This document shows, one piece after another, positions 36,102 to 44,706 of a stretch of 64,000 bases of DNA. The position numbers and the translations under genes are program-made. The stretch lies in contig CAYOQR010000003.1 in NCBI GenBank assembly GCA_964406155.1, positions 113,514 through 177,513 on the forward strand. Direction: 5' to 3'. Each line of letters begins with the position of its first letter. The stretch's first letter is position 1. The stretch is from Dongia_B sp964406155 (GTDB taxonomy: Bacteria; Pseudomonadota; Alphaproteobacteria; Dongiales; Dongiaceae). The notes below the pieces were generated by a model. It was not told where the DNA came from and did no database searches. It worked only from the letters and a program-made list of their open reading frames with translations.

Positions 36102-37007
36102 ATGTCGGGCGTGCCAACTTTCGCGAGCTATCCCAGTTTCCTGTCCGTCCGCAAGACCACGCCGGATGCCCGTTTCTGCGTCGCCGGAATTCCCTATGAC
36201 ATCGCCACCAGTTTCCGGCCCGGCGCCCGCTTCGGCCCCAATGCGATCCGCCAGATCAGCCGCATGCTGCTGGACGGCGAGAACCCCCATGACTGGAGCG
36301 ACATCACGAAGCTCGACATCGCCGATCTCGGCGATTTCGACATCCGTATCGGCGATGTCGAGAAGAGCATGGCGATGATCGAGGAACAGGCGGCTCAGAT
36401 CGGCCATCTGATCACCCTGGGCGGCGACCATTCCATCACCCTGCCGCTGCTGCGCGCCCTCGCGAAGAAACAAGGGCCGGTCGGCCTGGTGCATTTCGAC
36501 GCCCATATCGATACCTGGCCTGACACCTTCGGCCAGGTGCACGGCCATGGTTCGGTCTTCTATCATGCGATCAACGAAGGCCTCGTCGATCCACAGCGCA
36601 TGATCCAGATCGGCATCCGCTCGCCGGTACAGAAGAGCGTGCATGACTGGACCACGGGCAAGGGCGTGGAGATCATCTCCGGCCCGGAGATGCATCGCAT
36701 CGCGCCGGAAGAGATCGCCCGGCGCATCAAGGAGAAGGTCGGATCGGGCAAGACCTATCTCAGCTTCGATATCGACTGCATCGATCCGTCCCAGGCGCCG
36801 GGCACCGGCACGCCGGAAATCGGCGGCGCGCAGACCTGGCAGATCCTGGCGATCCTGCGCCAGCTCTGCGGCATCGACTTCGTCGGCATGGATGTGGTGG
36901 AAGTGGCGCCGGTCTACGACAACGCCGAGATCACCGCGCTCGCCGCCGCCACCATCGCCTGGCAGTATCTCTGCCTGCAGGCCGACGCCCAAGCTGAAAC
37001 GCGCTGA
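36102..37007 (+). CDS. speB: Agmatinase / ureohydrolase family
   Basis: 301 residues. Manganese ligands are in LGGDHSIT, VHFDAHIDT and SFDIDCIDPSQAPGTG, the three ureohydrolase signatures. RPGARFGPNAIRQIS near residue 40 is usual for agmatinase. It would hydrolyse agmatine to putrescine and urea, although guanidinobutyrase or related guanidino-acid hydrolases of the same family cannot be separated by eye. GGAGTC lies before the ATG. It is convergent with arsC, with a 14-bp hairpin in the gap. Confidence 0.85.
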   Translation: MSGVPTFASYPSFLSVRKTTPDARFCVAGIPYDIATSFRPGARFGPNAIRQISRMLLDGENPHDWSDITKLDIADLGDFDIRIGDVEKSMAMIEEQAAQIGHLITLGGDHSITLPLLRALAKKQGPVGLVHFDAHIDTWPDTFGQVHGHGSVFYHAINEGLVDPQRMIQIGIRSPVQKSVHDWTTGKGVEIISGPEMHRIAPEEIARRIKEKVGSGKTYLSFDIDCIDPSQAPGTGTPEIGGAQTWQILAILRQLCGIDFVGMDVVEVAPVYDNAEITALAAATIAWQYLCLQADAQAETR

Positions 37008-37027
37008 TTGAGATCCTAGCCGTCACC

Positions 37028-37060
37028 TCACCGGTTGAAGCGCCCCGCTTCAACCGGTGA
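37028..37060. terminator. 14-bp perfect hairpin between speB and arsC
   Basis: TCACCGGTTGAAGC (37028-37041) and its exact complement (37047-37060) are separated by GCCCC. Lying between two convergent genes it probably acts as a terminator for both, although no U tract follows on either side. Confidence 0.6.
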
Positions 37061-37085
37061 TGGGTACGCTCAGCCATCGTTGCGC

Positions 37086-37439
37086 TCAGCCGGAGACGAT
37101 GTCCCAGACTCTTTCCGCCGGGCGGCACAGCACCGCCGCCTCTTCGGTGATGACGATGGGTCGCTCGATCAGCACCGGCTCCTCGACCATCTTGGCGATG
37201 AGCTCGTCATTCTTCAGCTTCGAGACATCGCCCAGATTTTCATAGGCCTCGCCCTTGCGGCGCAGGATATCGGTCGCCTTGGCCCCACCCATCAGCTTCA
37301 GCACGCGCTTCAACTCGGCGGCACTGGGCGGCGTCTTCAGATATTCGACCACCTTGGCATTGACGCCCTTTTCCTTGAGCCAGCCGAGAACCTTGCGCGA
37401 CGTGCTGCAATTGGGATTGTGGAAGATGGTGACGCTCAT
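37086..37439 (-). CDS. arsC: Arsenate reductase (glutaredoxin type), ArsC family
   Basis: 117 residues. HNPNCSTSRKVLGWL carries the family Cys (Cys11). LIERPIVITEEAAVLCRPAE carries the RP motif used for arsenate. It would reduce arsenate to arsenite using glutathione and glutaredoxin, but ArsC-family proteins without arsenic context (YffB-like) have unknown roles. No ars genes lie nearby. The upstream region has a 24-nt tandem duplication that may contain its promoter. Confidence 0.8.
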   Translation of the reverse strand: MSVTIFHNPNCSTSRKVLGWLKEKGVNAKVVEYLKTPPSAAELKRVLKLMGGAKATDILRRKGEAYENLGDVSKLKNDELIAKMVEEPVLIERPIVITEEAAVLCRPAERVWDIVSG

Positions 37440-37482
37440 GGTTTCGGCTCCGGAGGACTGGATATCGATGCCAGCTTAGCCG

Positions 37483-37530
37483 CTTCCATTGGCGGGACGC
37501 CACAGACTTCCATCGGCGGAACGCCACAAG
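37483..37530. repeat. 24-nt imperfect tandem duplication upstream of arsC
   Basis: The unit at 37483-37506 is repeated at 37507-37530 with four changes (unit begins CTTCCATTGGCGGGACGCC). It lies in the gap between arsC and moaD. Confidence 0.85.
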
Positions 37531-37604
37531 CTCCTTACACAACTTCCGATAATGCTCCCTTCTGCGACCTTGGCAGGTCCGGCGGCCTGGTTTAGAGATA
37601 AGAC

Positions 37605-37856
37605 ATGAAACTGCTCTATTTCGCCTGGATCCGCGCCAAGATCGGCATCGCCGAAGAAGACGTCACGCCGCCGGCCGAGGTGGTAACGGTCGGCGCCCTG
37701 CTCGACTGGCTGGCGGCGCGCGGGCCGAATTACGCCGAGGCGCTGAAGGCGCGGGCGGCGGTCAAGACGGCGGTCAATCAGGACTATGTCGATCCCGATC
37801 ATCCGATCCGCGCCAATGATGAAGTGGCGCTGTTCCCGCCGGTCACGGGCGGTTGA
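37605..37856 (+). CDS. moaD: Molybdopterin synthase small subunit MoaD
   Basis: 83 residues, a beta-grasp protein of normal MoaD size ending in ...FPPVTGG, the C-terminal Gly-Gly that is adenylated and turned to thiocarboxylate to supply sulfur. The N terminus KLLYFAWIRAKIG and the late DHPIRANDEVALFPPV are typical. It acts with MoaE, which follows after 35 nt, to make molybdopterin. No other molybdenum cofactor genes are in the window. Confidence 0.92.
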   Translation: MKLLYFAWIRAKIGIAEEDVTPPAEVVTVGALLDWLAARGPNYAEALKARAAVKTAVNQDYVDPDHPIRANDEVALFPPVTGG

Positions 37857-37891
37857 GAATTGGCGGCTGAGAACCGCCGGAGGCAAGGCCG

Positions 37892-38341
37892 ATGATCCGG
37901 GTACAGCAGGAAGATTTCGATATCGGCGCCGAACTGGCCGGGCTGACCGGCGGCGGCACGGAGGTTGGTGGCATCGCCAGTTTCGTGGGCCTGGTCCGCG
38001 ACATGACGCCGCAAGGGCCGATCAGCGCCATGACCCTGGAACATTATCCCGGCATGACGGAACGCCAGCTTGCGGCGATCGAGGCCGAGGCGCATCAGCG
38101 CTGGCCCCTGCAGGCCAGCCTGATCATTCACCGTTATGGCCGCCTGATGCCGGGCGACCGGATCGTCCTGGTCGCCACCGCCTCCGCCCATCGCCAGGCC
38201 GCGCTCGAATCCTGTGCTTTTCTCATCGACTGGCTGAAAACCCGGGCACCATTCTGGAAGATGGAGGATGGCCCGGCCGGCTCCCATTGGGTCGAGGCCA
38301 AGGAAAGCGACGACCAGGCCGCCGAGCGCTGGGCAAAGTAG
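37892..38341 (+). CDS. moaE: Molybdopterin synthase catalytic subunit MoaE
   Basis: 149 residues. Family segments are IASFVGLVRDMT, LEHYPGMTERQL, IIHRYGRLMPGDRIVLVATA and the late Lys motif APFWKMED, with the substrate-binding Lys. It accepts the MoaD thiocarboxylate and inserts sulfur into precursor Z. It is directly downstream of moaD, as usual. Confidence 0.93.
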   Translation: MIRVQQEDFDIGAELAGLTGGGTEVGGIASFVGLVRDMTPQGPISAMTLEHYPGMTERQLAAIEAEAHQRWPLQASLIIHRYGRLMPGDRIVLVATASAHRQAALESCAFLIDWLKTRAPFWKMEDGPAGSHWVEAKESDDQAAERWAK

Positions 38342-38464
38342 CGGCCCCCTCGCCGGCGATTTGTCGCGGTCTGCAATTTTTGCAATCCCGACGATTGATT
38401 TTTAACGGTCGGAACCACATTTGAAAGCCTTTCGTAGCTTCAAGAGGCCCGACCGGACCCCGCC

Positions 38465-39223
38465 ATGATCGATCTGCTGACCGATCCCCATATCATTATG
38501 AGTTTCCTCACCCTCGCCATCCTGGAAATCGTCCTGGGTGTCGATAACCTGCTTTTCGTGCAAATCGTCGCCGCCCGGGTGAGGCCGGAGCGCCGCATGT
38601 TCGCCCGACGGGTCGGCCTGGCCTTCGCCCTGCTCACCCGTCTCGCTTTGCTCGCCTCGATCTCCTGGATCGCCAGCCTGACGACGCCGATCTGGAGCGT
38701 TAACTGGGAGTCCCAGGGCTGGTCCTTCGACCTTTCCTGGCGCGACATCATCCTGCTGGCCGGCGGCCTCTTCCTGCTGGTCAAGGCGACGACCGAGATC
38801 CATCACCATATAGAAGGCTCGGAAGAAGCGGATCATCCGAACAAGAGCTATCTGGGCCTGGCCTCGGCCGTCGTGCAGATCGCCATTCTCGACATTGTCT
38901 TCTCACTGGACAGTGTGATCACCGCCGTCGGCATGACCAATGAACTGCCGGTCATGGTCGCCGCCGTGGTCGCCGCGATGGTCGTCATGATCTTCGCCGC
39001 CGGCTCGGTCGGCAATTTCGTCGATCGCCACCCCTCGGTGAAGATGCTGTGTCTGGCCTTCCTGCTGATGGTGGGCATGGCATTGCTGGGCGAAGGCCTC
39101 GGCTTCCATATCCCCAAGGGTTACCTCTATTTCTCCATCGCCTTCTCGGCGCTGGTCGAGGGTCTCAATCTCTGGGCGAAGGCGCGCCGCCAGGCGGCGC
39201 AGGAAATGGCCAGCGCCGCATAA
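38465..39223 (+). CDS. TerC family integral membrane protein
   Basis: 252 residues, about seven transmembrane helices. FLTLAILEIVLGVDNLLFV and AILDIVFSLDSVITAVGM each place Asp in a helix, the acidic pairs that define the TerC/Alx family (metal efflux, mainly manganese, in the members studied). The cytosolic HHHIEGSEEADHPNK loop is rich in acidic residues and His. A strong terminator follows. I did not find a yybP-ykoY-type riboswitch in the 123-nt upstream gap. Confidence 0.9.
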   Translation: MIDLLTDPHIIMSFLTLAILEIVLGVDNLLFVQIVAARVRPERRMFARRVGLAFALLTRLALLASISWIASLTTPIWSVNWESQGWSFDLSWRDIILLAGGLFLLVKATTEIHHHIEGSEEADHPNKSYLGLASAVVQIAILDIVFSLDSVITAVGMTNELPVMVAAVVAAMVVMIFAAGSVGNFVDRHPSVKMLCLAFLLMVGMALLGEGLGFHIPKGYLYFSIAFSALVEGLNLWAKARRQAAQEMASAA

Positions 39224-39252
39224 CCTGCGCCTGCCTTATCGGCTCCAACCGG

Positions 39253-39292
39253 ACCGGATGCATGATCGCCGTCATGCATCCGGTTTTTCTTT
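39253..39292 (+). terminator. Rho-independent terminator after the TerC gene
   Basis: ACCGGATGCATGA (39253-39265) pairs perfectly with TCATGCATCCGGT (39272-39284) around TCGCCG, followed by TTTTTCTTTC. It ends the TerC transcript. Confidence 0.93.
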
Positions 39293-39374
39293 CGGCAATC
39301 AGCGCCTTGCCAAACATCGGCCGGAGCGCTCTCATCCCCTGTCCCGTACAGGACGGCTCATGAAGGAGGCGATC

Positions 39375-40259
39375 ATGGATATCGGCTTTATCGGTCTCGG
39401 TGCCATGGGGACAGCCATGGCCACCAATCTGGCGAAAGGAGGGCATCGCCTGCGGGTCTGGAACCGTTCACCGGGACCGGCCGAAGCGATGCGGAGCGTC
39501 GGCGCTGAACCGGTCCGCCGGATCGAGGAGGCTTTCGCCGGCGATGCCGTCATCTCCATGCTGGCGGAAGATACCGCCCTGCGCACGACCCTGATCGAGA
39601 GTGGCGTCCTCGCCGCCGCGCCGAAGGGCCTGATCCATGTCAACATGGCCACCATCTCAGTGGCGCTGGCGGAAGACCTCTCACGCCTGCATCGGGAGCA
39701 TGGGCTCGGCTATGTCGCGGCACCCGTCTTCGGCCGGCCCGATGCCGCCGCGGCCGGCAAGCTCAATATCGTGGCGGCCGGCGCGGCTTCCCTGATCGAC
39801 CGGGTGCAGCCGCTCTTCGATCTCATGGGGCAGAAGACCTGGCGCCTGGGCGAGGAACCGCGACGGGCCAATGTCGTCAAGATCGCCGGCAACTTCATGA
39901 TCGGCGCGGCGATCGAAGCCATGGGAGAGGCCTCGGCCCTGGCCCAGGGATACGGCGTCTCGGCGACCGATCTCCTGGACGTGTTGACCAATACCTTGTT
40001 TGCCGCGCCGGTCTATAAGGGCTATGGCGGCTTGATCGCGGCCGATCGCTATGAACCGGCCGCCTTCAAGCTGACGCTGGGCCTCAAGGATATCCGCCTC
40101 GCCCTTGCCGCCAGCGATGATGCGAGCGTGCCGTTGCCCCTTGCCAGCCTGCTGCGTGACAATTTGCTGGAGGCGATTGCCGCCGGCGACGGCGAGCGCG
40201 ACTTCGCCGCCCTTGCCCGCGTCGCCCATCGGCGGGCCGGCCTGGAACAGGCGGAATGA
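39375..40259 (+). CDS. NAD(P)-dependent beta-hydroxyacid dehydrogenase family protein
   Basis: 294 residues. MDIGFIGLGAMGTAMATNLA opens the Rossmann domain. YVAAPVFGRPDAAAAGKLNI is the substrate-loop region, with Phe-Gly-Arg in place of the usual Ser-Gly-Gly. The Lys region is VVKIAGNFMIGAAIEAMGEA. The altered loop suggests a different substrate from classic HIBADH, as in the imine-reductase-like side of the family; this is an inference. The ATG at 39375 has AAGGAGG 5 nt upstream, better than the ATG at 39360. A bidirectional terminator follows. Confidence 0.87.
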   Translation: MDIGFIGLGAMGTAMATNLAKGGHRLRVWNRSPGPAEAMRSVGAEPVRRIEEAFAGDAVISMLAEDTALRTTLIESGVLAAAPKGLIHVNMATISVALAEDLSRLHREHGLGYVAAPVFGRPDAAAAGKLNIVAAGAASLIDRVQPLFDLMGQKTWRLGEEPRRANVVKIAGNFMIGAAIEAMGEASALAQGYGVSATDLLDVLTNTLFAAPVYKGYGGLIAADRYEPAAFKLTLGLKDIRLALAASDDASVPLPLASLLRDNLLEAIAAGDGERDFAALARVAHRRAGLEQAE

Positions 40260-40293
40260 GGCAGGCCTGATCAAAGAGGCCGGAAAAGCAAAA

Positions 40294-40327
40294 GCCCCGC
40301 GTCACCAGCGTGACGCGGGGCTTGCTT
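40294..40327. terminator. Bidirectional terminator between dehydrogenase and ilvE
   Basis: GCCCCGCGTCAC (40294-40305) and GTGACGCGGGGC (40310-40321) form a 12-bp stem with a CAGC loop. An A-rich run precedes and TTGCTTACTT follows, so it can stop both converging transcripts. Confidence 0.88.
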
Positions 40328-40342
40328 ACTTATAAGCGCCGT

Positions 40343-41239
40343 TTATTCGGCCGCCGCGCTGGCGATATGGGCGCGGACTTCCTTCAGATAGTCTTCGCGC
40401 AACTGCCGGGTCACCGGGCCGACCTTGAAGTTGTAGTCGCCGATCTGGCCGACCGGCGTCACTTCCGCCGCGGTGCCGACCAGGAAGACCTCATCGGTCT
40501 TCGCCAGTTCCTCCGGCATGATCGCCCGCTCGACCACCTTGATCTTCCGGCGGCGCGCCAGTTCCATGACCGTCTGGCGGGTCAGGCCGTTCAGGAAGCA
40601 ATCCGGCGTCGGCGTGTGCAATTCGCCGTTCTGCACCAGAAAGACATTCGCGCCGGTCGCCTCGGCCAACTGGCCGCGATAATCCAGCATCATGGCATCC
40701 TGGAAGCCATCGGCCTCGGCCTCGTGCTTGGAAATGGTGCAGATCATGTAAAGGCCCGCGGCCTTCGACGCGGTCGGCGCTGTATCCGGCGCCGGACGAC
40801 GGTATTTCGCCCATTTCACGCGGATGCCCTTTTCCAGCAGTTCCGGCGAGAAATAGGACGGCCATTCCCAGCCGGCGATGGCGACATGAATGGTGTTCTG
40901 CTGCGCCGCGACACCCATCATCTCGCTGCCGCGCCAGGCGACGGCGCGTACATAGCAGTTCTTGAAGCCCATCTTGGCGACAAGGTCGCTCTTCGCCTTG
41001 TCGATTTCCTCGGCCGAATAGGGAATCTTGAAGCCGAGAATGGCAGCGGAATTGTGCAGACGCTGGCTGTGTTCCTTCGACTTGAAGATCTTGCCCTCAT
41101 AGGCGCGCTCGCCTTCGAACACGCAGGAGGCATAATGCAGGCCATGCGTCAGGACATGGATTTTCGCATCGCGCCAGGGCACCATCTTGCCGTCGAACCA
41201 GATAAAGCCGTCACGATCATCGAAAGGCAGGATGCTCAT
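40343..41239 (-). CDS. ilvE: Branched-chain amino acid aminotransferase
   Basis: 298 residues, fold type IV PLP enzyme. FEGERAYEGKIFKSKEHSQR, NCYVRAVAWRGSEMMGV, the KAAGLYMICTISKHEA region with the PLP Lys nearby, and the signature DGFQDAMMLDYRGQLAEATG are all typical. It interconverts Leu, Ile or Val and their keto acids with 2-oxoglutarate. It is divergent from the MarR gene; their shared gap has a 13-nt palindrome (41277-41289). Confidence 0.93.
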   Translation of the reverse strand: MSILPFDDRDGFIWFDGKMVPWRDAKIHVLTHGLHYASCVFEGERAYEGKIFKSKEHSQRLHNSAAILGFKIPYSAEEIDKAKSDLVAKMGFKNCYVRAVAWRGSEMMGVAAQQNTIHVAIAGWEWPSYFSPELLEKGIRVKWAKYRRPAPDTAPTASKAAGLYMICTISKHEAEADGFQDAMMLDYRGQLAEATGANVFLVQNGELHTPTPDCFLNGLTRQTVMELARRRKIKVVERAIMPEELAKTDEVFLVGTAAEVTPVGQIGDYNFKVGPVTRQLREDYLKEVRAHIASAAAE

Positions 41240-41276
41240 CAGGGATTACTCCGAACCAGGGATGGGTATAGGGTTA

Positions 41277-41289
41277 TAAGATGATCTTA
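41277..41289. promoter_or_regulatory. Palindrome TAAGAT-G-ATCTTA, candidate MarR operator
   Basis: A perfect 13-nt palindrome lies in the gap between ilvE and the divergent MarR-family gene. MarR proteins bind such short dyads and often autoregulate; the link is inferred from position. Confidence 0.4.
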
Positions 41290-41329
41290 ATGGACCCCAG
41301 ATTTAAAACATTCGGAAAAATAAGTCAAC

Positions 41330-41821
41330 ATGGCTGACATAAAAACTTCAGCAAATCCGCTCTTTCTGCGCGAAGACGACCTCCGTCAGGGCATTGAGCT
41401 GCTGTTCTTCGCCTATCGCGATTTCACCGCCAAAGCCGACCAGACCCTGGCGCAATACGGGTTCGGGCGGGCACATCACCGGGTGATCTATTTCGTCGGC
41501 CGGAATCCGGGCATGACGGTCTCCGATCTCCTGGACATCCTGAAGATCACCAAGCAGAGTTTGAGCCGCGTCCTCGGCCAATTGGTGCGCCAGGGTTTCA
41601 TCATCCAGCGGCCGGGAACGATCGATCGCCGTCAGCGCCTGCTGAGCCTGACCGATCTTGGAGCGGATCTGGAGCGTAAATTGACGGAAGAACAGCGGGC
41701 ACTGGTGGCCCGGGCTTATCGAGCGGCAGGCGCCGAAGCGGTGGACGGGTTCCGCAAAGTGGCGATCGGCCTGATCAACGAACCGGACCGTCCCCGGTTC
41801 CGCGCCAATACCGCCCGCTGA
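41330..41821 (+). CDS. MarR-family transcriptional regulator
   Basis: 163 residues. Winged helix-turn-helix: RVIYFVGRNPGMTVSDLLDI, recognition helix ITKQSLSRVLGQLVRQGFI, wing RRQRLLSLTDLG. It is likely to be the first gene of an operon with the response regulator (19 nt later) and the histidine kinase, an arrangement also seen in other Rhodospirillales next to ilvE. The ligand is unknown. Confidence 0.9.
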   Translation: MADIKTSANPLFLREDDLRQGIELLFFAYRDFTAKADQTLAQYGFGRAHHRVIYFVGRNPGMTVSDLLDILKITKQSLSRVLGQLVRQGFIIQRPGTIDRRQRLLSLTDLGADLERKLTEEQRALVARAYRAAGAEAVDGFRKVAIGLINEPDRPRFRANTAR

Positions 41822-41840
41822 GCGAGGGTCTGCGATAGCG

Positions 41841-42575
41841 ATGGCCGACATCGATCTGCAGCAGGACGACCTGGCCGCCAGCGCCGACAGCCAGCCGCAT
41901 GTGCTGGTGGTGGATGACGATAAACGCCTGCGGGACCTGCTCGGCCGCTATCTGGCCGAACAGGGCTTTCGTGTCACCACGGCGAATGACGCCAAAGAGG
42001 CCCGCAGCAAACTGACAAACTTCACCTTCGATCTCCTGGTGCTGGACATCATGATGCCGGGTGAAACCGGTCTGCAACTGACCGAAAGCCTGCGGCGCGA
42101 AACCAATGTGCCGATCCTGCTCCTGACCGCGATGGGGGAATCCGGCGACCGGATCAACGGCCTGTCGGTCGGCGCCGACGACTATCTGCCAAAGCCCTTC
42201 GAGCCGCGCGAACTGGTCCTGCGCATCCAGGCGATCCTGAAACGCACCCGGGGCATCGCCGACGACCGGTCGGCGGCATCGCAGATGGTGAAGTTCGGCG
42301 ATTTCATTTTCGATCTCGACCGGCGGCGGCTGACGCGCTATGGCACGCCGGTCTATCTCACGGATGCGGAAACCGATCTTCTGAGCCAATTGGCCGGTCG
42401 GCCCGGCGAACCGCTTTCGCGGGAAGAATTGTCCGATCAGGGAAGTGATCTTGGTGCCAGTCGCATGATCGACATCCAGATGACACGGTTGCGCAAGAAG
42501 ATCGAAGACGATCCCAAATTTCCCCGCTACCTGCAGACGGTGCGCGGACGTGGTTATGTGCTGCAGCCGGATTGA
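41841..42575 (+). CDS. OmpR-family response regulator
   Basis: 244 residues. The receiver domain has DDD at 25-27, phospho-acceptor Asp69 in LLVLDIMMPGETG and Lys118 in YLPKPFEP. The C-terminal winged helix domain ends RMIDIQMTRLRKKIEDDPKF and VRGRGYVLQPD. The gene ends 5 nt before the kinase gene, so this is a classic two-component pair. Confidence 0.94.
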   Translation: MADIDLQQDDLAASADSQPHVLVVDDDKRLRDLLGRYLAEQGFRVTTANDAKEARSKLTNFTFDLLVLDIMMPGETGLQLTESLRRETNVPILLLTAMGESGDRINGLSVGADDYLPKPFEPRELVLRIQAILKRTRGIADDRSAASQMVKFGDFIFDLDRRRLTRYGTPVYLTDAETDLLSQLAGRPGEPLSREELSDQGSDLGASRMIDIQMTRLRKKIEDDPKFPRYLQTVRGRGYVLQPD

Positions 42576-42580
42576 TTGAG

Positions 42581-43921
42581 ATGAGCGGTTACGTCACCGA
42601 AGCCCTGACCGGTCTTGAGCGCATTCTGCCGCGCTCGCTGCTCGGCCGGTCGATCCTCATCATCGTGACGCCCATCGTGCTATTGCAGGTCGTCTCGGCC
42701 TGGGTCTTCTATGACAGCCATTGGGACACCGTGACCCGCCGCCTGGCGCAATCCGTCGCCGGCGATATCGCCACCGTCATCCAGCTTCTGCCCCAGCCGC
42801 TGGATCTTGCCAAAGCCGATGCCCTGTTCACCGTCGCCAACAGCAATCTGAAGCTGAACATCACCTTCAAGCCGGGCGAGATCCTGCCCAACGATCCGAC
42901 CATCATGCGCCAGAACATGGTCGACCGACAGTTGGCCAGCGCGCTGAAGGACCGTGTCGAACGGCCCTTTCTGATCGACAGCCGGTCGATGGAGAAATAT
43001 GTCGAGATCCATGTGCAGCTTGCCGACGGCGTCCTGCATGTTCTGGTCAACCGCCGCCGGCTTTTCAGCTCCACGACTTATATCTTCTTCCTCTGGATGG
43101 TGGGCACGTCGCTCGCCTTGCTGACCGTCGCCACGCAGTTCATGCGGGGTCAGGTGCAGCCGATCAAAAAGCTGGCGCAGGCCGCCGACGATTTCGGCAA
43201 GGGCCGCGACATTGACGACTTCCGCCCCGATGGCGCCGCCGAGGTGGAACTGGCGGGCCGCGCCTTCAACCTGATGCGCGACCGCATCCGTCGTCAGATC
43301 GCGCAACGCACCGAGATGCTGGCCGGCGTCAGCCATGATCTGCGCACGCCGCTGACCCGTATGAAGCTGCAGTTGGCGATGATGGGATCGACCCCGGAAG
43401 TGGTCGAGCTGAAGAACGACGTCGCCGACATGGAACGGATGATCGGCGCCTATCTCGCTTTCGCCCGTGGCGAGGGCACCGAGCAGAGCTTCCCCACGGA
43501 TCTGATCGGCGTGGTCGAGGAGGTGGTCGCCAATGCCCGCCGCGAGGGCGCCAAGATCGATACCGAGCTGCCCGAGCAGGAACTGATCCTGCCGCTGCGT
43601 CGCGATGCCTTCCGCCGGGCCCTCGCCAATGTCGTCGGCAATGCCCACCGCTACGCCACGCGCCAGCATCTCTCCCTGCGCCGCACCCGCAACGGTATCG
43701 ATATCTTCGTCGATGATGACGGCCCCGGTGTGCCGGTCGAAAGCTATGAGGATGTCTTCAAGCCCTTTTTTCGGCTGGAGCAGTCGCGCAATACCGAGAC
43801 CGGCGGCACCGGCCTCGGCCTGACCATCGCCCGCGACATCCTGCGCAGCCATGGCGGCGATCTCACCTTGAAGCCGTCACCGCTCGGCGGCCTGCGGGCA
43901 AAAATACGCCTGCCCTTCTGA
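42581..43921 (+). CDS. EnvZ-type sensor histidine kinase
   Basis: 446 residues. Two transmembrane helices (~23-44 and ~167-187) flank a periplasmic domain of ~120 residues. HAMP follows (VQPIKKLAQAADDFGKG), then the H box LAGVSHDLRTPLTRMKLQL (His252), N box ALANVVGNAHRYA, and VDDDGPGVP with GGTGLGLTIARDIL. The ATG at 42581 is preferred to a TTG at 42572 that overlaps the regulator stop. Its signal is unknown, and it pairs with the adjacent regulator. Confidence 0.93.
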   Translation: MSGYVTEALTGLERILPRSLLGRSILIIVTPIVLLQVVSAWVFYDSHWDTVTRRLAQSVAGDIATVIQLLPQPLDLAKADALFTVANSNLKLNITFKPGEILPNDPTIMRQNMVDRQLASALKDRVERPFLIDSRSMEKYVEIHVQLADGVLHVLVNRRRLFSSTTYIFFLWMVGTSLALLTVATQFMRGQVQPIKKLAQAADDFGKGRDIDDFRPDGAAEVELAGRAFNLMRDRIRRQIAQRTEMLAGVSHDLRTPLTRMKLQLAMMGSTPEVVELKNDVADMERMIGAYLAFARGEGTEQSFPTDLIGVVEEVVANARREGAKIDTELPEQELILPLRRDAFRRALANVVGNAHRYATRQHLSLRRTRNGIDIFVDDDGPGVPVESYEDVFKPFFRLEQSRNTETGGTGLGLTIARDILRSHGGDLTLKPSPLGGLRAKIRLPF

Positions 43922-43938
43922 CGCTCTGATATTACCGA

Positions 43939-44706
43939 TTACGGCAGCAGCCCGATCACCGAGACCTGGCGGCCGTAATCCGGCTCGTGCCGGATGGTGG
44001 CGCGGCGATAGGAGAAGAAATCCTGCTCCTCGGCGCAGGTGTCGCGGCCGGCGAGACCGACCACCGCGAGGCTCAGACCCTGCAACTGTCCCTGGACATA
44101 GCCGGGCAGGTCGAACATGTAACGCTGGTCCCGGATCGAGGGGATGAAGTACCGCGCCGAGGTCGGATCCTGTGCCAGGAAGGGTGCCGGAAATTCGGGC
44201 CCCACCTCATAGGATAACTGGCCGATACAGGGGCCGATCGCCGCCTGGATGCGGCCGCGCACGGCGCCGAGCTCGACCATCTGGCGGACGGTTTCCTGCA
44301 GGACGCCGGAGATCGCCCCCTTCCAGCCGGCATGCGCCGCGCCGATCACCTTGGCCTTGGCGTCGGCGAAAAGAACCGGGACGCAATCCGCCGTCAGGAT
44401 GCCGAGGGTGACACCGCGCTTGGCCGTCACCAGACCGTCGACTTCTGGCCGGCTCTCATTCGACCAGACCTCATCCACCACCGCGACCTTGGCACTGTGC
44501 ACCTGATAGGCGGTCACCAGCGATCCCGCCGGCAGGCCGGCTCGCGCCACCGCCCGCGCGCGGTTCTCCATCACATGCGCTGTGTCATCCTTTGACCCGA
44601 TGCCGCAATTCAGCGAAGCATAGATGCCACCGCTGACACCGCCTTGCCGGGTGAGGAAACCGTGCTTGATATCCGGCAAATCCGTCAATGCGTCGAGTTC
44701 GATCAT
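43939..44706 (-). CDS. pgeF: Peptidoglycan editing factor PgeF (laccase-domain protein)
   Basis: 255 residues. HGFLTRQGGVSGGIYASLNC at the N terminus, TADCVPVLFAD and GAAHAGWKGAISGVL carry the Cys and His ligands of the copper/zinc site of this family (older name YfiH, polyphenol oxidase). It removes L-Ser-containing wrong peptides from peptidoglycan precursors in E. coli. Its ATG overlaps the stop of the upstream methyltransferase by 1 nt (TGATG), and it ends the lgt operon. Confidence 0.92.
   Translation of the reverse strand: MIELDALTDLPDIKHGFLTRQGGVSGGIYASLNCGIGSKDDTAHVMENRARAVARAGLPAGSLVTAYQVHSAKVAVVDEVWSNESRPEVDGLVTAKRGVTLGILTADCVPVLFADAKAKVIGAAHAGWKGAISGVLQETVRQMVELGAVRGRIQAAIGPCIGQLSYEVGPEFPAPFLAQDPTSARYFIPSIRDQRYMFDLPGYVQGQLQGLSLAVVGLAGRDTCAEEQDFFSYRRATIRHEPDYGRQVSVIGLLP

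Noticed and set aside
38342..38464. yybP-ykoY manganese riboswitch before the TerC gene
   Set aside because: The conserved loop sequences were not found; only an AT-rich TGCAA/TTGCA dyad.
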